A stretch of DNA of 64,000 nt from Cohnella silvisoli (GTDB taxonomy: Bacteria > Bacillota > Bacilli > Paenibacillales > Paenibacillaceae), in the NCBI RefSeq assembly GCF_021190915.1, contig NZ_JAIOAP010000012.1, forward strand, positions 62,001-126,000. Direction: 5' to 3'. A model generated the notes under the pieces. That model saw nothing but the letters and a program-made list of their open reading frames with translations, searched no databases and was not told the DNA's origin. Shown here one piece after another: positions 1-7,787 of this stretch (its first letter is position 1; each line of letters begins with the position of its first letter). A program made the translations under genes and the position numbers.

Positions 1-519
1 TCCGCTTTTAACCGCGTAAGACGACGGTGTTTCCTTCGTTGACGGACGCATGGCGGCAATCCGTACCTCCGGTGACTTCTTCGCGACATCTCCGAACTTA
101 CGGGAAGCGCCGATAAACACGTATTCCTTCATTTCTAACGCATAATACACGTCACCCGGTTCGCCGCCGCGCTCTCCGAATGTAAAATTACGGATTGTAG
201 CCGGGATGTCAATGCCGGCGCTACCCGTCACGACGAATCGGACAGGTTTGCCGGATTTTTGCCAACGTTCAATTTGACGCGCCGCGGACCACGGTTCGGG
301 AAGATTGGAGTAAGCGCAGAAGGATTCGTTATGGTCACGCGGGAAGAACGACGATATCGTATACGAACGAAGCTGATTATTACCGATCACCGTGTACTCT
401 CCGAAATTAGATACGGAGACATCTTCGAATCCGAACGGCGAGTTTACGGTTATCTCAGCGGGATTTACAGGAAGCTGGAGCGTCTCCTCTTCGTTATTAA
501 ACTTCAGCCAAAACTCCAC
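1..519 (-). CDS. XkdP-like tail/baseplate protein, partial
   Basis: The reading frame is open from a GTG at 519 to the window edge, giving 173 visible residues that begin MEFWLKFNNEEETLQLP. This opening, followed by a segment on fields/gates such as SNFGEYTVIG and a YTISSFFPRD strand, is typical of the PBSX XkdP family, tail-associated proteins that often carry a C-terminal LysM domain; the C-terminus is outside the window. The GTG is chosen because GGAGG lies 6 nt upstream and the overlapping ATG is followed at once by a stop. It lies just downstream of the tape measure gene, the position of XkdP in PBSX. Confidence 0.72.
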   Translation of the reverse strand, partial: MEFWLKFNNEEETLQLPVNPAEITVNSPFGFEDVSVSNFGEYTVIGNNQLRSYTISSFFPRDHNESFCAYSNLPEPWSAARQIERWQKSGKPVRFVVTGSAGIDIPATIRNFTFGERGGEPGDVYYALEMKEYVFIGASRKFGDVAKKSPEVRIAAMRPSTKETPSSYAVKSG

Positions 520-531
520 ATAACGCCTCCT

Positions 532-2529
532 TTACTGCGCAATAAGGTGCGCCAATTTAGCGGCTATCGAATCGATATCGCTGTCGTTACGAACATGGAA
601 CGTATTCCCCGTGACGACAACGGAAGGCTTGCCGCCTCCGCTGCGTTGATCTTCGCGATATGCGGACGCTTCCGTACGCGTTAATACCGTCTCGCCAGAG
701 TGTAAGCGTGCCGGAAAATTATCGTACGGTACCCGGTCGAGTCCGGAGGCGAAACCCGGAGCACGTGAAAACGGACTATGAATATACTTGTCGAAGCTTA
801 GATCATCCAATCCAAAAAACGTCGACATTTTTTCGCCGAAGTTCTTATTTGAGTCGGTAAGGTTCTCACCAATAGCCGATGCTCCTGGAATAACAACTGT
901 AGCCGCAGCCGCAGCTCCCTTCATAGGCAATGATCCCGGCGTAGCTACGAAAGCCATAACCGCTGCCATCTCAGGGTTTTCCTTTGCAAAATCCTTTAAT
1001 CCAGTCAACATTCCATTTCCAACCGCTAGACCGATCTTTTTTGCCGCGTCAACTAGTGGTCCTGATGCATTCAAAGCGGTCGCTATCGTGTTTATCATTT
1101 TCTGAGTCATTGCTTGGAGTTTTGCTGAGCCTTCGGCAGCCATCCAAGCGTTAAACGACTTCATCAAGTCTTCATAGACGAACTTAATTTTGCCCTCTAA
1201 GGTCGTAATCCTCTGAAACTCGGGATTATTCGTGAAATGATCGTTTAGGTATCTGGACACCTTCTGTGTCATCCGGTCAACTGCCGCGGTGATTTGCGGT
1301 GTATATTGATCGACCATATCCGCTGCACTCGTCGCGAACCGTTTGATTAGCGGCATTGTCGGTAACAACGCAGATATCTGTAAAGTCTCGATTGCGCCAT
1401 TGAATTGTTCAACCGCTCCGGCCGCGTTATCCATCTTCTTCTTCGCAACGTCAAGCGCGGATACCTTCGACATCTCCTTGCGAAAGTCCGCGACGCCATC
1501 CGCACCTTCGTTATACAAGATATTCGCCGCACGCACCGCGTCCGTACCGAACATCATCTCGAGCGCGAGTGACCGTTGTTGATTCGTTAACTTTCCGAGT
1601 GACTTACGTAAAGTCCCGGAAATAGTCTGTAACGGCTTAATATTACCTTTTGCGTCATAGAACGCATTCGAACCGTCTTTCGTAACGAGGCCTAGCGCTT
1701 TGAATAAGGCAATTTGCGATTTGGTCGTCGGTTGTAAGTTCTGCAGCATCGTTTTTAGCGATGTTCCGGCGTCCGATCCTTTTAATCCGCTATTAGCAAA
1801 TAGACCAAGCGCTATATTCGTATCTGAAAACGTGAACCCTACGCCTGCCGCAACCGCGGATACGGCTGCAAGTGAAAGACGTAATTCTTCAACGCCAGTA
1901 GCGGAGGCGTTCGCAGTTCCGGCGAGAATGTTCGAAGCCTCTGCCGCTTTCATGCCGTCTTTTTTGTACGCGTTCAACGCCGTCGACATGATTTCCGCGG
2001 CGTCCGCGAGCCCAAGTCCTCCGGCCGTAGCGAGATTAAGCGCCGCCTCAAGTCCGCCCGCCTGCACCGTTGCTGGAGTGAGTCCGGCCTTCAATAACTC
2101 TTCGATACCTTGCGCAGCCTCTAGTGCGTTATACTTCGTTGCAGCGCCCATCTTCAATGCGAGCGACTGCATCTTTGTCATTTCCATACTAGTTGCACCG
2201 GTTAACGCCTGAATCGTAGACAATTCCGCTTCGAAATTCATCGCTTTACTTACGGAATCGCGGGCGAGATCATATGTTTTGTATGCAGCGGCCGCGACTC
2301 CGATAGCTCCTGCTAGTTTAGCGAAATTTGGAACGAGATTACCGAGCGAGAGCCCAAGTTGCTTATTTCCCGCGATAAACCTACCGTTAGAATCGCGTAA
2401 TCGACCCTGCGCATCTCGATAGTTTCCGGTTGCTCTATTCGCCATCTCCGTAGCCCTTGTTACGTCGCGAAGCGCGCGGGAGGCACCGTCGTCGCGTATT
2501 CTTATCCGTCCAATTAAATCGAATGCCAC
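532..2529 (-). CDS. Phage tail tape measure protein
   Basis: 665 residues. It sets tail length and is packed in the tail lumen. The N-terminal 70 residues are charged and helical; residues about 95 to 300 match the TP901-type tape measure core (SVSKAMNFEAELSTIQALTGA, then repeated Ala-rich helices with GLTPATVQAGG and AAEIMSTALNAY). The C-terminus carries the LHSGETVLTR motif common at the end of tape measure proteins. It is short for a tape measure, suggesting a short tail or a split gene. Start is GTG with GGAGG 8 nt upstream, which lies inside the frameshift extension of the upstream chaperone. Neighbours are the tail chaperone and the XkdP-like gene. Confidence 0.9.
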   Translation of the reverse strand: MAFDLIGRIRIRDDGASRALRDVTRATEMANRATGNYRDAQGRLRDSNGRFIAGNKQLGLSLGNLVPNFAKLAGAIGVAAAAYKTYDLARDSVSKAMNFEAELSTIQALTGATSMEMTKMQSLALKMGAATKYNALEAAQGIEELLKAGLTPATVQAGGLEAALNLATAGGLGLADAAEIMSTALNAYKKDGMKAAEASNILAGTANASATGVEELRLSLAAVSAVAAGVGFTFSDTNIALGLFANSGLKGSDAGTSLKTMLQNLQPTTKSQIALFKALGLVTKDGSNAFYDAKGNIKPLQTISGTLRKSLGKLTNQQRSLALEMMFGTDAVRAANILYNEGADGVADFRKEMSKVSALDVAKKKMDNAAGAVEQFNGAIETLQISALLPTMPLIKRFATSAADMVDQYTPQITAAVDRMTQKVSRYLNDHFTNNPEFQRITTLEGKIKFVYEDLMKSFNAWMAAEGSAKLQAMTQKMINTIATALNASGPLVDAAKKIGLAVGNGMLTGLKDFAKENPEMAAVMAFVATPGSLPMKGAAAAATVVIPGASAIGENLTDSNKNFGEKMSTFFGLDDLSFDKYIHSPFSRAPGFASGLDRVPYDNFPARLHSGETVLTRTEASAYREDQRSGGGKPSVVVTGNTFHVRNDSDIDSIAAKLAHLIAQ

Positions 2530-2534
2530 TCCGG

Positions 2535-2708
2535 TTACCTCCTCTCCGCTGCTTTACGTGCTTTTTCTTCGTCCTCAAACACGACGCTCATTGAAGCGTA
2601 CATAAACATCTGATGACGCCTGTCTTTCGCGTAAATCTCGTCGGGCGGGATGTGGTGCCGCTGAAAAATCTCATGCAAAAGAAACGGAACACCGCCCGCC
2701 CTAATTAG
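2535..2708 (-). CDS. Tail assembly chaperone, -1 frameshift extension
   Basis: A 57-codon open frame in the -1 phase directly after the short chaperone gene. It has no start codon or ribosome site of its own at its 5' end; it begins at the slippery heptamer and would be translated only by ribosomes that slip. The product is LIRAGGVPFLLHEIF..., rich in charged residues, ending just before the tape measure start. The arrangement equals lambda G/GT and the Bacillus XkdN-type chaperones, where the long form binds the tape measure protein. The fused protein would have 185 residues. Confidence 0.72.
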   Translation of the reverse strand, partial: LIRAGGVPFLLHEIFQRHHIPPDEIYAKDRRHQMFMYASMSVVFEDEEKARKAAERR

Positions 2709-3091
2709 TTTTTTGCGTCTTCGATTAACTCGTCATCATCGCCGAATCCGGACAAGTCGAGTACCGTCTGAAACAGCTTTACGATTTCCCCCGGCAACAA
2801 CGCCTTAGTTACGCAATCCGCCGCGTCGGTAGCTTCGTAATGTTGGATGAGCGTTTTATTGCTAAAATCCGGATCGACGCAGCCTTTTACGACTAGCACC
2901 GCATTAAACAGGTTGTTGTCGAGCTTCCGTTCGCCGCGCCCCGTAGGTACCGTTGCTTGGTCGTTCGCCTTACGTAGTTCCTCGCTAGTCAGCGCCTTTA
3001 CCGAAAAATGCGTCTTCAACCGTGGAATATAAACTTGCGATTGTTGATCGAGTGTTGCGCCTAGTAGTGCGTCGAGTCCTTTAGTAGCCAT
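2705..3091 (-). CDS. XkdN-like tail assembly chaperone, short form
   Basis: 128 residues, MATKGLDALLGATLDQQ..., the size and gene position of XkdN/YqbN proteins between tail tube and tape measure. Expected role: a cytoplasmic chaperone that holds the tape measure protein during tail assembly and is not in the virion. The last codons GCA AAA AAC before the TAA contain a canonical -1 slippery heptamer, giving a second, longer product (see 2535..2708). Start ATG has GGAGG 10 nt upstream. A terminator lies upstream, between this gene and the tube gene. Confidence 0.82.
   Translation of the reverse strand: MATKGLDALLGATLDQQSQVYIPRLKTHFSVKALTSEELRKANDQATVPTGRGERKLDNNLFNAVLVVKGCVDPDFSNKTLIQHYEATDAADCVTKALLPGEIVKLFQTVLDLSGFGDDDELIEDAKN
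2708..2714 (-). promoter_or_regulatory. -1 ribosomal frameshift site (A AAA AAC)
   Basis: On the minus strand the heptamer A AAA AAC is in the zero frame (gcA AAA AAC) and is followed immediately by the TAA stop. It is one of the most efficient bacterial slippery sequences. Slippage joins the chaperone frame to an open -1 frame of 57 codons. Confidence 0.78.
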
Positions 3092-3132
3092 TTATCGTTT
3101 ACCTCCGCGTATCGCGTTTTATTTTCGAAATT

Positions 3133-3165
3133 AAAAAGGCGAGCCGGATTATCTCCGCACTCGCC
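3133..3165 (-). terminator. Intrinsic terminator after tail tube gene
   Basis: On the minus strand GGCGAG pairs with CTCGCC around an inner GGA/TCC stem, and the hairpin is followed by a run of T. It lies between the tube gene and the chaperone gene, so it would limit read-through from the highly expressed tube gene into the chaperone and tape measure genes. Confidence 0.7.
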
Positions 3166-3180
3166 GAAAGAATCCCGCTA

Positions 3181-3627
3181 TTAAACGGGACGAATTTTGT
3201 CTATTACGTCGGAACCGGAGAACACGAACGTTAATTCCTGTTCAACAATCGCGCCAACTTCGTAATTGATAATCGGAATCTTGTCAAACGTGACCGCCTT
3301 GAGACGGACGCGGTAAGCGCCGAAGGATTCCGGATCATCTAGTTTAACAATGAGTTGCGTTGTGTACGGCGAGCTTTTATCGTCAGCTACTTGGAGCATC
3401 TTCTCAATAAACTCCGAAGTAACCATATAGCTCTTAATTGTGCCGGAGCCCTTGAGCGTGGTCGTCTTATTGCCGATCCAACGCGTTCCGGCGACTTTGA
3501 TTTCTTCGAGTCCGATCTCAATTGACGCGTCGACTCCGGTTACATTCGAGAGCCAATTACCGTCCTCGTCGTAAAGTTGTCCGAAGCTACCGTTAATTAC
3601 TTTCGTTGCGTTTAATGGCGCAGCCAT
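3181..3627 (-). CDS. Phage tail tube protein (XkdM-like)
   Basis: 148 residues, the usual size for XkdM tube proteins. The sequence runs from INGSFGQLYDEDGNWLSNVTG through VASIEIGLEEIKVAG-type strands to RWIGNKTTTLKGSGT, which is characteristic of the XkdM family. The protein polymerises to form the inner tube of the contractile tail. It directly follows the sheath gene in the direction of transcription. Start ATG has an AAGGGTG ribosome site. Confidence 0.88.
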   Translation of the reverse strand: MAAPLNATKVINGSFGQLYDEDGNWLSNVTGVDASIEIGLEEIKVAGTRWIGNKTTTLKGSGTIKSYMVTSEFIEKMLQVADDKSSPYTTQLIVKLDDPESFGAYRVRLKAVTFDKIPIINYEVGAIVEQELTFVFSGSDVIDKIRPV

Positions 3628-3647
3628 ATCGTCACCCTTTCGTTAAA

Positions 3648-4697
3648 TTAAATGTTGACCGACAAAAAGATCCGCTCGATCGAGTCGACCTCCGTATAAC
3701 TAATCGATAGGAAAACGGAGTCCCCAACGCTCGGCCTTTGCGGATCAAGTGTAACGGTAGGCGCGCTTAAGACCCCGTCAGCACCGAGGCTTTCGAGGTA
3801 CGCCAAAATAGCGACGATGAGCGCCGCCTGACCGTCCGCGTTGTTATTGAGTTTACCGATATAATTATCCTCGGCCGTACGCGAAACGTCGGTCGCAATC
3901 GCTTGGCGAGCGCGGATTGAGCGGATTTTTTTCTTCGACGTAACGATGCCTTGTACGACTTTCACCTTTACACCGTCGTGGATAAGCAGAAGCGATCCGG
4001 CCGCGAGCGAAGTATCAATCTGCGCGTTTGTCAGACGTTTTGTAACGTCATCAACAGGCGCGACCGTGTACGTAATCGAACGGTTAATAGCGGTTCCCGC
4101 AATCAGACCGGCCACCCACGGCGCAAACGCAGACGAGGTATACGATGTACCGCCGATGACCACGCCGTTTATCAAGTTAACGATATAGTCGTCGGAGTTG
4201 AGCGTCGAACGCGTATCCCCTTGCGTAGAGGTCGCGTCGGTTGTCGCGTCCCCACCGATTACGACTACGAAGTGTTTGCCGGCCGTACGATTCGCGCCGA
4301 CCCACGTTTTAATCGCGGCGTGCTGCGTCGTATTATATTCGCCGTCGAGGACAAACACGTTATACGGACGCGTATCGAACGCATTACGCATCGCGGTATA
4401 CGCGGCCGCATCGGGGCTAGCCGGCATCGTATAAACGAGTACCTCCTTCGCGCCGCCTTGGAGAGCGAACAGTATCGATTTAACGTTAGCGGAGCCGAAC
4501 AGCGCGACCGCTTCCGTTTCGGTCGTAACCGTATAAAACGTAGTCGCAACCGCTGTACCGCCGCTATACGCTAGTAACGGAATAGCCACCGTACCACGGG
4601 CGCCTCCACTAATCTGTGCCGCTGCAGCTTGGATATAGTTGATAAACAAACCGGGACGATTTGGAAGAGATGTTGGGTCCCATGATCCACCTGCCAT
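3648..4697 (-). CDS. Phage tail sheath protein (XkdK-like)
   Basis: 349 residues. It forms the contractile outer sheath, which identifies the phage as a myovirus. The N-terminus (PNRPGLFINYIQAAAAQISGG) is the typical sheath start; the C-terminal part (LTNAQIDTSLAAGSLLLIHDG, then ARQAIATDVSRTAEDNYIGKLNNNADG and a final strand YTEVDSIERIFLSVNI) is the conserved C-terminal sheath domain. It is shorter than many sheaths, as in PBSX-like tails, and lacks large surface insertions. Start ATG lies 7 nt after a clear GGAGG, itself just after a terminator. Confidence 0.92.
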   Translation of the reverse strand: MAGGSWDPTSLPNRPGLFINYIQAAAAQISGGARGTVAIPLLAYSGGTAVATTFYTVTTETEAVALFGSANVKSILFALQGGAKEVLVYTMPASPDAAAYTAMRNAFDTRPYNVFVLDGEYNTTQHAAIKTWVGANRTAGKHFVVVIGGDATTDATSTQGDTRSTLNSDDYIVNLINGVVIGGTSYTSSAFAPWVAGLIAGTAINRSITYTVAPVDDVTKRLTNAQIDTSLAAGSLLLIHDGVKVKVVQGIVTSKKKIRSIRARQAIATDVSRTAEDNYIGKLNNNADGQAALIVAILAYLESLGADGVLSAPTVTLDPQRPSVGDSVFLSISYTEVDSIERIFLSVNI

Positions 4698-4719
4698 GCA
4701 AAAACCTCCTTTAAAATAG

Positions 4720-4743
4720 AAAAAGCGCCCCGCTTGGAGCGCC
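4720..4743 (-). terminator. Intrinsic terminator before sheath gene
   Basis: On the minus strand GGCGCTCC pairs with GGGGCGCT around a short loop and is followed by TTTTTC. It separates the connector genes from the sheath gene. Confidence 0.68.
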
Positions 4744-5169
4744 TTAATTTTGCGTAATACCTACATGATTAATTAACGGATAGGCGGTTTGTGTGCGAGC
4801 CTCGCGGCTTACCAATTCGAGCATGCCGATTGATACGTAACCACCGCTCTCCGACTCGACCGGTTGCGAATAGGAAAACGATTCGACGCGGATTCCCTGC
4901 GAAATACGTTCCGTTTGGTACAACGCGTCCGAAAGTCCGTCCATTTTCGGAATGACATCCTCCGGCCACTCACCGACGTACACGATTTGATACTCGCGAT
5001 TAGCGCGAAAGTGATAACGCGTTTCCGTCTCGCGATCATCACCGAGAAAACGGATGTAAAACGTATCCTCGACGGGCTTTTCGGGAATGGTTTGTTTACC
5101 GGTAAGGGAACCCGGAAACTTCGTGCGTATAAACGCCTCAATCGCGAGGATCTCGTTGATTACCGCCAC
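4744..5169 (-). CDS. XkdJ-position tail terminator / neck protein
   Basis: 141 residues with no signature motif I can name. It lies between an HK97-gp10-like gene and the sheath gene, the position of XkdJ in PBSX, so a role as tail terminator or tail completion protein at the neck is likely. The sequence begins MAVINEILAIEAFIRTKFPG and contains alternating strand-like segments (YHFRANREYQIVYVGEWPED). The GTG start overlaps the region of the upstream stop, indicating translational coupling. Function rests on gene order. Confidence 0.6.
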   Translation of the reverse strand: MAVINEILAIEAFIRTKFPGSLTGKQTIPEKPVEDTFYIRFLGDDRETETRYHFRANREYQIVYVGEWPEDVIPKMDGLSDALYQTERISQGIRVESFSYSQPVESESGGYVSIGMLELVSREARTQTAYPLINHVGITQN

Positions 5170-5170
5170 G

Positions 5171-5605
5171 TTACCACCCCGCCCCGTCTAAGCCCGTTTG
5201 GATCTCGCGTTCGATGTCCGCCTGCCATTTAGCCTCGTTTTTCTTTAACGGGACTTCGAGGAATCGCTTAACGGTACCTGGCGTCCGCAGTCGTTTATCG
5301 CCCGCGTTAGCTTCGTGAATGTAATACGCATAGTTGAAACGTCGGCCGGATCGCGATTTGACGACCGCATTTGCGCTGACACTTCCGGATAGATTCAGTC
5401 CGGCCCCGTTAATATCGCCGACCGATATCGTTTGTCTTAACGTACCCTCTTCGATAGGCGCAACGTCTACCGCGTCCGCTTTCCACTCGTCTAGCGCGTC
5501 GTGCATGCCGGTTCGTGCTGCCTTCTCGATAACTTCCGCTGCACTATCGAACATGCTGGCGAATTTCGAAAGGTCTAGCTCGAACTCAAACGAAGATGAC
5601 GCCAT
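5171..5605 (-). CDS. HK97-gp10-like head-tail connector (XkdI-like)
   Basis: 144 residues. The segment IEKAARTGMHDALDEWKADAVDVAPIEEGTLRQT followed by a strand-rich region, FNYAYYIHE, and a C-terminal RFLEVPLKKNEAKWQADIE helix is the HK97 gp10 family pattern. These proteins join head and tail. The start overlaps the stop of the upstream closure gene and has GGAGG 11 nt upstream. Confidence 0.8.
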   Translation of the reverse strand: MASSSFEFELDLSKFASMFDSAAEVIEKAARTGMHDALDEWKADAVDVAPIEEGTLRQTISVGDINGAGLNLSGSVSANAVVKSRSGRRFNYAYYIHEANAGDKRLRTPGTVKRFLEVPLKKNEAKWQADIEREIQTGLDGAGW

Positions 5606-5937
5606 TACACGTACACCTCCGTTAATAGCGGTTTTCCGCCGATGCCCCTGCGCGGTTCGATCGATAATGGCTTACGTGAAATAGTAACGCCGATTTCGTT
5701 CGTAAACGTTAAAGTATCTTCATACGAAATCTGCGGTAATTTATCGAATATGACGCTCATGCTCGATACTACTTCCTTGCCGAATTGGTTTTTAACAATA
5801 CGCGTCTCTTCGGTTACCCGAGCTTTCAGCGTTGTCTCAGCGCCGGGTGTCGCGTGTCCCCATCCGGTATCAATTCCCGGCCGCGTTATCAAAACGGATT
5901 GCTTTAACGGAATTATCGCCATTACAACACCGTCCAT
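5605..5937 (-). CDS. Head closure protein (XkdH/YqbH-like)
   Basis: 110 residues from the first ATG; a second ATG at 5922 (MAIIPLKQSVLI) overlaps the upstream stop as TAATG and may be the true start, because neither ATG has a strong ribosome site. The mix of short strands (VLITRPGIDTGWGHATPGAETTLKARVTEE and TLTFTNEIGVTISRKP) fits the small beta-barrel head closure proteins found next to gp10 genes. It would seal the connector after DNA packaging. Confidence 0.65.
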   Translation of the reverse strand: MDGVVMAIIPLKQSVLITRPGIDTGWGHATPGAETTLKARVTEETRIVKNQFGKEVVSSMSVIFDKLPQISYEDTLTFTNEIGVTISRKPLSIEPRRGIGGKPLLTEVYV

Positions 5938-6320
5938 CCTACGCGTCGAGATCCGAGCTTAACGCCGTTCTCTGCGCCAATAAGATCCCGTGATGTTTGC
6001 GGAATAAACCGCGCTAAATCTCCGTTGGGGCTTCCGACTCTATTATCTTTGAAATTGAATGAACCAACCTTATCGACGCTGAAGCTAGTCAACCCATGCG
6101 TAGCTAGGCGGTTCGTATCATTGAATATGATCGCGAGCACGTTCGCAAACTCATATACAGCCGCGTCGGGTATCGTATATTTTGGATAAGTGACGGTCAA
6201 TGTACGCTCGGCGACGTTTAACGTTCGTTGTTTTTTCGCAGCGTCAGAATCCGTCCAGTCCTCGATATCGATACAATTTGCGCTAATGTAGATGTCAGCG
6301 AGCGTTACATTCTGCGCCAA
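5922..6320 (-). CDS. Head-tail connector/adaptor protein (YqbG-position)
   Basis: 132 residues. It occupies the place of the gp6/gp15-type adaptor in PBSX-like clusters, between capsid and closure genes. It is mainly helical in the first half (AAKKQRTLNVAERTLTVTYPK), which fits adaptor proteins that bind the portal. The TTG start is chosen because GGGGGTGG lies 5 nt upstream; it overlaps the end of the previous gene. Identification is by position. Confidence 0.6.
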   Translation of the reverse strand: MAQNVTLADIYISANCIDIEDWTDSDAAKKQRTLNVAERTLTVTYPKYTIPDAAVYEFANVLAIIFNDTNRLATHGLTSFSVDKVGSFNFKDNRVGSPNGDLARFIPQTSRDLIGAENGVKLGSRRVGWTVL

Positions 6321-6550
6321 CTACGCCACCCCCGATATTTTGCGGAGGCGTTCGCGTTAGCTTTACGCGCAGGCTTAACCTCCGTTAGTGCTTTCGGTTC
6401 CATTTCCGTTTCAACGCGCTCGGCGTCCGTTATCGAATCAAGTACGGCGATCGCTTCCGTATCGTCCGTTACGTAGCGGCCAGCGCGGAAATAATGAATC
6501 TGCTCGCCAACGTAAAATCCGAGCTCCGGGTATCGCGATTTATATTCCAC
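6305..6550 (-). CDS. Small virion-region protein, unknown
   Basis: 81 residues, beginning MEYKSRYPELGFYVGEQIHYFRAG, with an N-terminal strand-rich part and an Ala/Lys-rich C-terminus. I recognise no family. A short protein is common here between the capsid gene and the adaptor, sometimes with a YqbF-like fold. GTG start with GAGGTG upstream; the stop is overlapped by the next gene. Confidence 0.6.
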   Translation of the reverse strand: MEYKSRYPELGFYVGEQIHYFRAGRYVTDDTEAIAVLDSITDAERVETEMEPKALTEVKPARKANANASAKYRGWRSWRRM

Positions 6551-6562
6551 GTAGTCACCTCG

Positions 6563-6597
6563 TAAAAGGAACCCGCGACTATTACGCCGCGAGCTCC
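6563..6597 (-). terminator. Intrinsic terminator after major capsid gene
   Basis: A 10-bp stem (GGAGCTCGCG with CGCGGGTTCC, including G-T pairs) with a 10-nt loop, followed by TTTTA on the minus strand. It lies directly after the major capsid stop codon. Confidence 0.75.
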
Positions 6598-6608
6598 GAT
6601 AATTAAGC

Positions 6609-7697
6609 TTAGTTAAGGCCTTTCAGACGACCGTGCGCTTTCTCTTGTTCGAATTGCAGCGTGTACTCACCGACAACCATACCGGTATCATAGTCACCCT
6701 TTACGCCGAGGTACGTATGTCCGAACTCACGGGTATTAAGCGGCTTGATCGCCATGCGGTTAGCATCGACAAGGAACAACTCATCCGGTGCTAGATTTTG
6801 GTTCAATACGATTTCGAACTCGCCGAAATCCGTAACGATACCGTCCACTTTATTACCGCGCTTGTTGTCCATCCGAGTCAGTTGAATCTTATTCGCATCG
6901 GTACCGGAAAGAGCAATTTTTTGCTTCGCTGCAACCATAATCTTGTAGTCGCCGCCAGTCGCGAAACCGCCTGCGTCGTAGATTTTCTGAGCGAGCGTGT
7001 TGATTGCGCCGACCGCCAGCGGACCCCCTACATTGGTCACGTTAGTCGTGATCCATTGGCGGATACCTTTCATTTGGCGGATTTGACCGGACTCGTAAAA
7101 AACACCGTTGATAGCCGCTTTCTCCAGTTGGAGCGCCAGTTCGAGAAGTTTCTTTTGCTTTTCGTATTCGTACAAATTATCGATGCCGTATTGCGTAACA
7201 GCCTTCGCAGTACCGCTAACATCTACCGTGTCGTCAAAGATTTGCGTCAGGTTAGATTTACGTACACGCGCTTTGAAGCGAGATGCACGGGCATCTGCGC
7301 CCTCCGCGCCTTCAACGAACAACACCTCGATTTTAGCTGCATCGGCAATCGCAGCGGCTGTAGTGCTTGCGTAACCACGAGTAACCGTCAGCGTTTTCGT
7401 GCCGGTATTAATCGCGGAAACGTACAGAAGCTCGTCGCCGATTTTAACTACGTGACCGACGCGGAACGGCTCAACGTCAACAACTACGATTACTGTACCG
7501 CCGACAAGCACCGCGCCATTGACCGTGGACTCATCGCCGATCATTTCATCTTCGAACCACACGTGTTCAACTTGCGTTACCGGCGTGGAGAAGCCGAGCG
7601 CGTTGATCAACGGGGTTTGATGTGGATTAAGCAATAGGATTTCGTCAACTACGGATTCGCGTTTACCGATAAGAGAAGCGTTATAAATTTTTGGCAC
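6609..7697 (-). CDS. Major capsid protein (SU10-type/DUF5309)
   Basis: 362 residues, building block of the icosahedral head. The N-terminus (ESVVDEILLLNPHQTPLINALG) and the middle segment (RKSNLTQIFDDTVDVSGTAKA, EYEKQKKLLELALQLEKAAINGVFY) match the SU10 major capsid family, an HK97-fold group. Between them, residues about 60 to 125 hold a strand-rich insert with VGHVVKIGDELLYVSAIN, resembling a Hint-like or beta-barrel insertion. The GTG start has GGAGG 9 nt upstream. It is flanked by terminators on both sides, fitting high independent expression. Confidence 0.9.
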   Translation of the reverse strand: MPKIYNASLIGKRESVVDEILLLNPHQTPLINALGFSTPVTQVEHVWFEDEMIGDESTVNGAVLVGGTVIVVVDVEPFRVGHVVKIGDELLYVSAINTGTKTLTVTRGYASTTAAAIADAAKIEVLFVEGAEGADARASRFKARVRKSNLTQIFDDTVDVSGTAKAVTQYGIDNLYEYEKQKKLLELALQLEKAAINGVFYESGQIRQMKGIRQWITTNVTNVGGPLAVGAINTLAQKIYDAGGFATGGDYKIMVAAKQKIALSGTDANKIQLTRMDNKRGNKVDGIVTDFGEFEIVLNQNLAPDELFLVDANRMAIKPLNTREFGHTYLGVKGDYDTGMVVGEYTLQFEQEKAHGRLKGLN

Positions 7698-7726
7698 TTG
7701 GGAATTCCTCCTTGTTTTTTGAAACT

Positions 7727-7752
7727 AAAAAAGACCCCGATTTTCGGAGCCT
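7727..7752 (-). terminator. Intrinsic terminator between scaffold and capsid
   Basis: On the minus strand GGCTCCGA pairs with TCGGGGTC around a short A-rich loop and is followed by six T. It sits between scaffold and capsid genes, so part of the transcripts should stop before the capsid gene. Confidence 0.68.
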
Positions 7753-7787
7753 TCGCGATTGATTGAATGTTAATATTCAAAAATGGC

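Noticed and set aside
3951-4574. Plus-strand open frame of 207 codons
   Set aside because: Antisense to the sheath gene and Arg-rich in the manner of shadow frames.
6798-7637. Plus-strand open frame of 279 codons
   Set aside because: It is fully antisense to the major capsid gene, with no ribosome site and an odd composition; a shadow of the real gene.
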